From an uncultured Oscillospiraceae bacterium (GTDB lineage: Bacteria; Bacillota; Clostridia; Oscillospirales; Acutalibacteraceae), in the NCBI GenBank assembly GCA_910588415.1, contig CAJUPK010000028.1, forward strand, positions 9,693-20,383: a DNA stretch of 10,691 nt, in the 5' to 3' direction. Positions 6,949-10,691 of this stretch are shown here, piece by piece (positions within the stretch are counted from its first letter, which is position 1; every line of letters starts with the position of its first letter). Made by a program: the position numbers and the translations under genes. The notes under the pieces were generated by a model, which was given only the letters and a program-made list of their open reading frames with translations, was not told where the DNA came from and made no database searches.

Positions 6949-7323
6949 ATGCAAAGGTATCAAATTTGGAACAAGCAAGACCCGGTATACACCCCCGGCG
7001 GGCCCGTGTATACCCCAGAGGAGTGGATGGACAAGTACCAATGGATGAAGCACCCCAAGGCCGTGCCCGTGCTGGAAGCAGGCCTGATGAACGGGGGCTC
7101 TGTAGGGGAACTGGGCGAGATGAAGCGCAGGGCGGAGCTGCAGGGCGCGGTATTTGACCAGGGCTTGAGCAACCAGGAGCTTCTGGAGGCCATTGAAGCC
7201 TTTGAAGACGAGATGAACCAGCCCGCTGACCCGGCAGACCTGCCGCCCACTGTGGAGGAGCGCACAGCCGCCGCCCTGGAGTTCATCGCCATGAACAGCC
7301 TGCCGGACGCAGGCAGTATCTAA
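6949..7323 (+). CDS. Small tail-associated phage protein
   Basis: A 124-residue protein starting at ATG 6949 with AAAGGAG (6934-6940, 8-nt spacing); a GTG at 6940 is part of that site and is not the start. It opens MQRYQIWNKQDPVYTPGGPV with PEEWMDKYQWM following. This 'YQIWNK-D-[IV]YTP ... EEW--KY-W' pattern is seen in small proteins between fibre and holin genes in Firmicutes prophages. The C-terminal half is acidic and helical (QELLEAIEAFEDEMNQPADP ... PTVEERTAAALEFIAMN). No catalytic motif is visible. The first 45 bp upstream are AT-rich and form the junction with the right inverted repeat. It may be a fibre-associated or tail-tip protein; function unknown. Confidence 0.65.
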   Translation: MQRYQIWNKQDPVYTPGGPVYTPEEWMDKYQWMKHPKAVPVLEAGLMNGGSVGELGEMKRRAELQGAVFDQGLSNQELLEAIEAFEDEMNQPADPADLPPTVEERTAAALEFIAMNSLPDAGSI

Positions 7324-7336
7324 AGGAGGCGCTTAT

Positions 7337-7468
7337 ATGAATTACGAGACCATCAAACGCAACTATGAACGGGGCCTGTGGAGCATGGCCATGGTAAAAG
7401 TGTCGGTGCGCAAGGGCATTATCACGGCCGCCCAGTTTGAGAAGATCACCGGGGAGGTGTACATATGA
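7337..7468 (+). CDS. xkdX: XkdX family phage protein
   Basis: A 43-residue protein at ATG 7337, preceded by AAAGGAGG (7322-7329). The sequence MNYETIKRNYERGLWS followed by VRKGIITAAQFEKITGEVY matches the XkdX family pattern (W/Y-x-x-I-K-x-x-Y-x-x-G-L-W, then G-x-I-T-x-x-Q-[FY]-x-x-I-T-G). XkdX is a small protein of the PBSX-type tail region, usually just before the holin, with unknown molecular function. That is exactly its position here. Its stop overlaps the holin start (ATGA at 7465-7468), so the two are translationally coupled. Confidence 0.85.
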   Translation: MNYETIKRNYERGLWSMAMVKVSVRKGIITAAQFEKITGEVYI

Positions 7469-7884
7469 AGGACGCGATCTGCGCTGGAATTGGCGTGGTT
7501 GGCAGCGGCATTGCAGCCCTGTTCGGGGGCTGGGACGCGGCGCTGATGACCCTGCTCATCTTCATGGGGGTGGATTACCTGACAGGCCTGATTGTGGCCG
7601 GGGTGTTCCACAAATCGGAGAAGACAAACAACGGCGCGTTAGAGAGCCGGGCAGGCTGGAAGGGCCTGTGCCGCAAAGGGGCCACCCTGCTGGTGGTGCT
7701 GGTGGCCTGTCGCCTGGATCTGCTGATGGGCTCCAACTTTATCCGGGATGCGGTGGTCATTGCCTTTACCGCCAACGAGACCATCTCCATCATTGAGAAC
7801 GCAGGCTTGATGGGAGTGCCCATTCCAGCGGTGCTGGTGCGGGCCATTGACGTGCTGAAAAACAAGGCGGACCAGAGGGAGTAA
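7465..7884 (+). CDS. Phage holin, Holin_4_1 / TcdE type
   Basis: A 139-residue membrane protein. Hydrophobic segments run at about residues 4-21 (AICAGIGVVGSGIAALF), 27-47 (LMTLLIFMGVDYLTGLIVAG) and 72-90 (GATLLVVLVACRLDLLMG), with a weaker one at about 95-110. The MGVDYLTGLIVAG stretch is the family signature (D-Y-[IL]-T-G). A charged loop KSEKTNNGALESRAGWKGLC and a basic C-terminus (DVLKNKADQRE) complete the pattern. Holins form membrane lesions that release or activate the endolysin at the end of infection. The ATG overlaps the XkdX stop. No endolysin gene follows, which is unusual since the pair is commonly adjacent. Confidence 0.88.
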   Translation: MKDAICAGIGVVGSGIAALFGGWDAALMTLLIFMGVDYLTGLIVAGVFHKSEKTNNGALESRAGWKGLCRKGATLLVVLVACRLDLLMGSNFIRDAVVIAFTANETISIIENAGLMGVPIPAVLVRAIDVLKNKADQRE

Positions 7885-7887
7885 TCC

Positions 7888-8151
7888 ATGGGGGCACGGG
7901 TCAAACTTGCGCCTCCGCTGGAAAGCCTGCTGCGCTCTGACATGGAGCGGGCCATAGAAGAGGCCAACCTGGGGGACTTCTGCACCCAGATTGCCCGGCT
8001 GTGCCTGATCCGGCGGTGGGCCCAGGCAGACATTGCCGCCCAGCTGGACTGCGACCGCTCCACCATCTCCAAGCATATGCCCGGCATTTTGGAGAGAGTG
8101 GCGGCTGCCGCCCAAAAGTTAGGCATGGGACAAGCAGCGGGTATTGTTTAA
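7888..8151 (+). CDS. Small helix-turn-helix DNA-binding protein
   Basis: An 87-residue protein at ATG 7888 with AGAGGGAG (7874-7881) overlapping the holin stop. The middle, RRWAQADIAAQLDCDRSTIS then KHMPGILERV, is a helix-turn-helix: 'QADIAAQL' as first helix, 'DCDRSTISKHM' as recognition helix. This is the arrangement of Trp-repressor/sigma-region-4-like regulators. A short helical N-terminus (LLRSDMERAIEEANLGDFCTQ) could serve as dimer interface. It is the last gene of the + strand lysis-region operon. Its stop codon meets the -35 element of the next promoter (8144-8149), so it could regulate that promoter; this is inference from position only. Confidence 0.65.
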   Translation: MGARVKLAPPLESLLRSDMERAIEEANLGDFCTQIARLCLIRRWAQADIAAQLDCDRSTISKHMPGILERVAAAAQKLGMGQAAGIV

Positions 8152-8172
8152 TTTGTTGTATTATGGTATAAT
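8144..8172 (+). promoter_or_regulatory. Promoter of the small toxin-like gene
   Basis: TTGTTT at 8144-8149, a 17-bp spacer, and TATAAT at 8167-8172, with TGG directly before it (extended -10). Transcription should start near 8179. It is the only close match to a vegetative promoter on the + strand around here, and it stands directly before the 31-residue reading frame. Confidence 0.75.
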
Positions 8173-8179
8173 CTAATAG

Positions 8180-8214
8180 CTTGCCCACCCAATCCCGCAA
8201 GTGGCGAGGGGGTG
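8180..8214 (+). promoter_or_regulatory. 5' leader hairpin sequestering the toxin ribosome binding site
   Basis: CTTGCCCAC (8180-8188) can pair with GTGGCGAG (8201-8208), with one bulge and one G-U pair. CACCC (8186-8190) can alternatively pair with GGGTG (8210-8214). Both pairings occlude the AGGGGGTG Shine-Dalgarno element at 8207-8214. 5' stem-loops that limit toxin translation are a standard feature of par-type toxin mRNAs. Confidence 0.45.
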
Positions 8215-8238
8215 AAAATCGTGAGTGTCCTTATTACC
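8212..8238 (+). repeat. Direct repeat a, over the toxin start codon
   Basis: GTGAAAATCG (8212-8221) and TCCTTATTACC (8228-8238), separated by 6 nt, recur in the same order at 8366-8390 separated by 4 nt. This copy covers the end of the Shine-Dalgarno element, the GTG start codon and the next five codons. Confidence 0.9.
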
Positions 8239-8316
8239 TTCTTACTGTCTGTCTTAGCAAGTGTGGTTGCGTACTACATATGCAAATGGCTTGACAGGCA
8301 GCGAAAGGGCAAGTAA
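8221..8316 (+). CDS. Small membrane peptide, putative type I toxin (Fst/Ldr-like)
   Basis: A 31-residue peptide starting at GTG 8221, 6 nt after AGGGGGTG (8207-8214). A GTG at 8212 is too close to the site to be used. Residues about 2-20 are hydrophobic (SVLITFLLSVLASVVAYYI), followed by CKWLDRQRKGK, a Trp-Leu and basic tail. This one-helix-plus-WL-charged-tail layout is that of Fst/Ldr-family toxins, which insert in the membrane and damage it or nucleoid structure when over-produced. It lacks the proline common in Fst helices, so family membership is uncertain. Its own promoter (8144-8172), downstream hairpin (8327-8360), flanking direct repeats and convergent promoter (8397-8425) make a toxin role much more likely than a chance frame. 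A small holin-like lysis peptide is the main alternative, given the neighbouring holin. Confidence 0.7.
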   Translation: MSVLITFLLSVLASVVAYYICKWLDRQRKGK

Positions 8317-8321
8317 AGCCT

Positions 8322-8365
8322 AAAAAGAATCCCCGGAGAAAGCCACTTCTCCGGGGATTCGCTTT
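8322..8365. terminator. Shared bidirectional terminator of toxin mRNA and antisense RNA
   Basis: GAATCCCCGGAGAA (8327-8340) pairs perfectly over 14 bp with TTCTCCGGGGATTC (8347-8360) around a 6-nt loop (8341-8346). On the - strand the stem is followed by TTTTT (complement of 8322-8326), a good intrinsic terminator. On the + strand the tail is a weaker GCTTTG. The two convergent RNAs would end on the same hairpin and so carry complementary terminator loops. Confidence 0.85.
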
Positions 8366-8390
8366 GTGAAAATCGCAGTTCCTTATTACC
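8366..8390 (+). repeat. Direct repeat b, at the 5' end of the antisense RNA
   Basis: GTGAAAATCG (8366-8375), CAGT, then TCCTTATTACC (8380-8390), the second copy of 8212-8238. The repeat ends at the predicted antisense transcription start, so the antisense RNA would begin GGTAATAAGGA, the exact complement of the copy in the toxin's first codons. Confidence 0.9.
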
Positions 8391-8396
8391 AAGGAT

Positions 8397-8425
8397 ATTA
8401 TAGCACAGAAAGTTAGGGATTTCAA
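8397..8425 (-). promoter_or_regulatory. Promoter of the antisense RNA
   Basis: On the - strand: TTGAAA (complement of 8420-8425), a 17-bp spacer, and TATAAT (complement of 8397-8402), with TGC before it (extended -10). It matches the consensus better than the toxin promoter does, as expected if the antitoxin RNA must be made in excess. Confidence 0.8.
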
Positions 8426-8576
8426 TGGGTTTGTGTCGAAACTATGTATAAATAATGTACTATGTTTCGTGCTTTTTTGAACTTTTTTTGAACAAAGCCT
8501 GCTTCACACAAGTTCCCCAAACTGCCACACAAAAGCCCCACAGGGCGGTGGATTTTGTTTTACAATAGGATGCAGG
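8426..8576. other. Gene-free AT-rich spacer with a weak terminator-like hairpin
   Basis: No convincing gene. It contains a direct repeat ACTATGT twice near 8440-8466, two TTTTTTGAAC units near 8472-8492, and a possible hairpin in which CCAC (8525-8528) and GCCC (8535-8538) pair with GGGC (8543-8546) and GTGG (8548-8551), followed by ATTTTGTTTT. On the - strand the inner stem is followed by TTTT. It may isolate the toxin locus from the next operon. A TACAAT at 8561-8566 has no good -35. Confidence 0.4.
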
Positions 8577-8645
8577 AGGACAAGGAAACAGGCAGCGCAA
8601 AGGCGCGGTCAGGCTGCAAGGCGGTTTCCCTGTCCTTTTGCTTTT
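8577..8645 (+). ncRNA. Long structured hairpin with U-rich tail before the next operon
   Basis: AGGACAAGGAAAC (8577-8589) pairs with GTTTCCCTGTCCT (8624-8636) with one mismatch. Inside, GCGC-AAAG-GCGC forms a small hairpin, and CAGC/GCTG can extend it. The stem is followed by TTTGCTTTT (8637-8645). It could be an intrinsic terminator, an attenuator in the leader of the gene at 8664, or the body of a small RNA. It does not match SRP, 6S or tmRNA consensus by eye. Confidence 0.45.
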
Positions 8646-8663
8646 ATGGAAGGAGGCGGCGGT

Positions 8664-9146
8664 TTGAATTACCCTGTTTATAACCCCTATCTATACAATC
8701 CCTATGGTCTGCAGCAAAGCCAGCAGCCCGGGCAGATGAGCCAGGCAGTACAGGCCCCAGGGGCTCCATCCCAGCAGCAGGCTGGCGGGGCCATGCCCCA
8801 GGGGCTCTCCCAGGTTTCCCGGCCTGTAACCAGCCGGGAGGAGGCCATGGGCGTGGCCGCGGATTTCTCTGGCGCGCTGATGGTGTTTCCAGACGTCACC
8901 CACAACCGGGTGTACATAAAGCGCTGGAACTACCAGAGCGGCGGTGCGGACTTTATGGAGTTTGCTCCCGCGCCCCCTGCGCCGCCCCAGCAGGAACCCC
9001 AGGATCAGGCTGCTTTTGCCTCTCTGGAGGACCTGCAAAGCCTGCGGGACACAGTGAACGCCCTTCAGCAGGAGCTGGAACGGCTGAAAAAGCCCCCGCC
9101 AGCGTCCGCAAAAAATCCGGTAAAGAGGGAGAAGGCAGATGAATAG
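8664..9146 (+). CDS. Tyr/Pro/Gln-rich phage accessory protein
   Basis: A 160-residue protein. TTG 8664 is chosen as start because AGGAGG at 8651-8656 lies 7 nt before it; an in-frame ATG at 8646 has no ribosome binding site and lies before the AGGAGG. Residues 1-60 are a disordered Tyr/Pro then Gln-rich leader (MNYPVYNPYLYNPYGLQQSQ ...). Residues about 60-105 form a small folded part (TSREEAMGVAADFSGALMVF ... NRVYIKRWNY), followed by a Pro-rich linker and a coiled coil (LEDLQSLRDTVNALQQELER) with a basic tail. Proteins of this layout (YNPY leader, a V--D-S-----VY-K core, C-terminal coiled coil) are common and uncharacterised in gut Firmicutes phages. The stop overlaps the next gene by 8 nt, so they are co-translated. 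Confidence 0.65.
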   Translation: MNYPVYNPYLYNPYGLQQSQQPGQMSQAVQAPGAPSQQQAGGAMPQGLSQVSRPVTSREEAMGVAADFSGALMVFPDVTHNRVYIKRWNYQSGGADFMEFAPAPPAPPQQEPQDQAAFASLEDLQSLRDTVNALQQELERLKKPPPASAKNPVKREKADE

Positions 9147-9390
9147 TCCCATGATGAACCATCCAGTGGCGCAGATGGTAAACCTGATGCGCAGCGGTGG
9201 GAATCCCCTGGAGCTGATGCAGCGGATGGCAGGCGGCAATCCCCAGATGGGGCAGTTCCTGCAGATGATTGGAGGCAAGAACCCTGGCCAGCTCAAGCAA
9301 ATGGCCATGAACGCGGCCAGAGAGCGGGGAACCAATGTGCAGCAGATAGCGCAGCAGCTGGGGATTCCCCTTCCAGAAAACAAGATATAA
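9139..9390 (+). CDS. Met/Gln-rich small phage protein
   Basis: An 83-residue protein at ATG 9139, overlapping the preceding stop. It begins MNSPMMNHPVAQMVNLMRSG, continues GNPLELMQRMAGGNPQMGQF and ends QQIAQQLGIPLPENKI. Gly-Asn-Pro turns repeat between short amphipathic helices (GGNPLELM, GGNPQMGQF, GKNPGQLKQM). This is a recurrent small protein in clostridial phages, usually beside the YNPY protein upstream. No known function; the amphipathic helices rich in Met and Gln suggest a protein or membrane contact role. Downstream, 9391-9500 is a non-coding spacer with weak dyads, such as TTGCGG (9413-9418) with CCGCAA (9440-9445). Confidence 0.65.
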   Translation: MNSPMMNHPVAQMVNLMRSGGNPLELMQRMAGGNPQMGQFLQMIGGKNPGQLKQMAMNAARERGTNVQQIAQQLGIPLPENKI

Positions 9391-9500
9391 AAACCAGAAC
9401 TCTTTTTCAGTTTTGCGGGGCACTTGATGAAAAACCGCGCCGCAACGGCAATTTCCGGTTTACCCGGTTTGCAAATAAAACGGAAAAGGAGTTTTTCTTT

Positions 9501-10346
9501 ATGGCAGACGGTAACGATCTGGCTTTAGGCTATGCCATGGGCCAGGACAGCAATGGAGGCAGCTGTAATAACGGCGGCTTTGGCATGGATGGGGGCTGGT
9601 GGGCCATCATCCTGTTCGCCATGATCTTTGGCTGGGGCAACGGCGGCTTTGGCGGCTGGGGCAATGGCGGCGGCGCTCAACAGGGCTATGCCACCCAGGC
9701 GGACATCCAGCGGGGCTTTGACACCTCCAACATCATCGGCAAGCTGGACGGCTTGAGCCAGGGCCTGTGCGATGGCTTTTACGCCCAGAACACAAACCTG
9801 CTCCAGGGCTTCAACGGGCTAAACACCACCCTGATGCAGGGCTTCCACGGGGTGGACAACGCTGTGTGCAACCTGGGCTACCAGACCCAGGCGGGCTTTA
9901 ACGCCCTGGGCAACCAGCTGGCAAACTGCTGCTGCGAGACCCAGCGGGCCATTGACGGCGTGAACTACAACATGGCCACCAACACCTGCGCCCTGCAGAC
10001 CAGCATGGCCAACAACACCCGAGACATCATCGACAGCCAGAACGCGGGCGTGCGCGCCATTCTGGACAAGATGTGCCAGCAGGAGCTGGACGCTCTGCGC
10101 AGCGAGAACCAGAACCTGAAGCTGGCAGCCTCCCAGGCCAATCAGAACGCCACCATTGGCGCCATGATCTCCGCCAGCGAGGCCACCATCCTGCGGCGCA
10201 CAGGCGCCGAGTGCCCCACAGCCGCCTATGTGGTACAGCCCCCCACCCCGGTGAATTTCCCCACCAACTGCTGCGGGCAGTTCACTGGCTGGGGCAATAA
10301 CAACGGCTGGGGCGGCAATGGCTGCAATCAGGGCTGTGGCTGCTGA
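9501..10346 (+). CDS. Gly/Asn/Cys-rich phage protein with membrane segment and coiled coil
   Basis: A 281-residue protein at ATG 9501 with AAAAGGAG (9484-9491, 9-nt spacing). Residues 1-30 are polar and Gly-rich. Residues about 31-45 (GGWWAIILFAMIFGW) form one hydrophobic segment, followed by a GNGGFGGWGNGGG linker. Residues about 65-215 are helical with repeated motifs (QGLCDGFYAQN, QGFNGLNTTLMQGFHGVDN, NLGYQTQAGFNALGN, ANCCCETQRAIDGV) and a heptad-rich stretch (QQELDALRSENQNLKLAASQ). The tail returns to Gly/Asn/Trp and ends GCNQGCGC. Such proteins are widespread but uncharacterised in gut Firmicutes phages. A Gly-rich leader, single membrane helix and long amphipathic helices would suit a virion protein that is ejected or spans the envelope, but this is speculation. 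Confidence 0.7.
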   Translation: MADGNDLALGYAMGQDSNGGSCNNGGFGMDGGWWAIILFAMIFGWGNGGFGGWGNGGGAQQGYATQADIQRGFDTSNIIGKLDGLSQGLCDGFYAQNTNLLQGFNGLNTTLMQGFHGVDNAVCNLGYQTQAGFNALGNQLANCCCETQRAIDGVNYNMATNTCALQTSMANNTRDIIDSQNAGVRAILDKMCQQELDALRSENQNLKLAASQANQNATIGAMISASEATILRRTGAECPTAAYVVQPPTPVNFPTNCCGQFTGWGNNNGWGGNGCNQGCGC

Positions 10347-10355
10347 AACAAGCCG

Positions 10356-10448
10356 ATTTTGTTGAAGCCAACAAAATGATCATTTCCCCGAACATCGGGT
10401 GACAATTTCGGGGAGTGGTGATTGCATTTTCTGCAACAACCACTCCCC
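10356..10448 (+). promoter_or_regulatory. Three-hairpin RNA leader with two mutually exclusive stems
   Basis: Stem 1: ATTTTGTTG (10356-10364) with CAACAAAAT (10369-10377), 9 bp, 4-nt loop. Stem 2: TCCCCGAA (10385-10392) with TTCGGGGA (10407-10414). Stem 3: GGGGAGTGGT (10410-10419) with ACCACTCCCC (10439-10448), plus an inner TTGCA/TGCAA. Stems 2 and 3 share 10410-10414 and cannot form together. No long T-run follows stem 3, so it may be an RNA stability or attenuation element between the two genes rather than a simple terminator. Confidence 0.5.
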
Positions 10449-10474
10449 TTGATATGTAGGGAGGTAATTTTACT

Positions 10475-10691
10475 ATGTCCTGTAAACCTGTATGTAAACT
10501 CTGTGACAGGCTGGTGCTGAGCCAGAATGTCACCTTTGCCGGCGGAAACCTGGTGATCAACCTGCCTGCCGGAAGCTATCAAAACGGCGGGAAATACTGT
10601 ATTGTCATTGCCCAGGCTATCCCTGCTGCAACCACCATCAACGCCCCTGTGGTAGTCACCATTGGCACGGGCACAGAGCAGTATCCTCTCA
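10475..10691 (+). CDS. Small Cys-containing beta-rich phage protein (partial)
   Basis: Starts at ATG 10475 behind AGGGAGGT (10458-10465, 9-nt spacing) and runs off the right edge, so at least 72 residues. It begins MSCKPVCKLCDRLVLSQNVT, with three cysteines at 3, 7 and 10 that could bind a metal. Strand-rich sequence follows (GGNLVINLPAGSY, GKYCIVIAQAIPAATTINAP, VVVTIGTGTEQYPL). Proteins with this C-x-x-C-D-R start and PVV-TIGTG motif regularly accompany the Gly/Asn/Cys-rich gene in gut phages. It is probably a minor virion or head-decoration protein; unproven. Confidence 0.65.
   Translation, partial: MSCKPVCKLCDRLVLSQNVTFAGGNLVINLPAGSYQNGGKYCIVIAQAIPAATTINAPVVVTIGTGTEQYPL

Larger units (their letters stand above)
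8322..8390 (-). ncRNA. Putative antitoxin antisense RNA (RNA II-like), about 69 nt
   Basis: Predicted from the - strand promoter at 8397-8425, with a start near 8390, to the T-run after the shared hairpin at about 8322. It does not overlap the toxin coding frame in cis. Its first 25 nt are the complement of the second direct repeat and can therefore pair with the first direct repeat over the toxin start codon. Its terminator is complementary to that of the toxin mRNA. The size and layout match the RNA II antitoxin of Enterococcus par (a short RNA with 5' repeats and shared terminator). Existence of the transcript is inferred. Confidence 0.65.

Noticed and set aside
8234..8425. 63-residue - strand reading frame over the toxin locus
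   Set aside because: It starts at a TTG inside the antisense promoter's -35 and has no ribosome binding site.
8472..8492. SOS (LexA) box
   Set aside because: The two GAAC units are direct, not inverted, repeats and sit in a T-run.
8577..8645. SRP RNA or 6S RNA
   Set aside because: It contains GGTCAGG but lacks the GGAA tetraloop region of SRP RNA, and it is too short and lacks the central bubble for 6S RNA.
1..10691. CRISPR arrays, tRNA or rRNA genes
   Set aside because: No regularly spaced repeats and no cloverleaf or rRNA signatures were seen.

Overview
This window is a stretch of a prophage or phage genome, almost certainly from a Gram-positive gut-type clostridium (Oscillospiraceae or Lachnospiraceae-like). 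The evidence is strong AGGAGG-type ribosome binding sites, GC-rich coding sequence rich in GCC/CTG codons, ATGA-coupled genes, an XkdX-type protein and a Holin_4_1-type holin. No database search was possible, so all names come from reading the proteins and the gene order.

Layout. Positions 2-4288 hold the distal part of a siphovirus/myovirus-like tail operon on the + strand: the end of the tape measure protein, a distal-tail-like protein, a tail hub/attachment protein, a 54-residue protein, an Ig-like tail protein and a fibre-adjacent protein. Positions 4149-6901 form an apparent invertible cassette. Two 312-bp inverted repeats flank two convergent tail-fibre genes. Both genes begin with the same 53 residues but carry different kelch-like (beta-propeller) C-terminal parts. 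In the deposited orientation the 4300-5517 allele is fused to the tail operon and the 5566-6750 allele is reversed. No recombinase gene lies in the window.

Positions 6949-8151 resume the + strand operon: a small tail-associated protein, XkdX-like protein, holin, and a small helix-turn-helix protein. Positions 8144-8425 hold what looks like a compact type I toxin-antitoxin locus. It has a 31-residue membrane peptide with its own promoter, a shared bidirectional terminator, a convergent promoter for an antisense RNA of about 69 nt, and a pair of direct repeats that make the two RNAs complementary at the toxin start codon. This is the architecture of the Enterococcus par (Fst/RNA II) system.

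Positions 8577-10691 hold a separate set of uncharacterised phage proteins: a Tyr/Pro/Gln-rich protein, a Met/Gln-rich small protein, a 281-residue Gly/Asn/Cys-rich protein with a membrane segment and coiled coil, and the start of a small Cys-containing beta-rich protein. Structured RNA elements precede the first and last of them.

The two points most worth following are the fibre inversion cassette, which would let the phage switch receptor-binding protein, and the par-like RNA-regulated toxin next to the lysis region.
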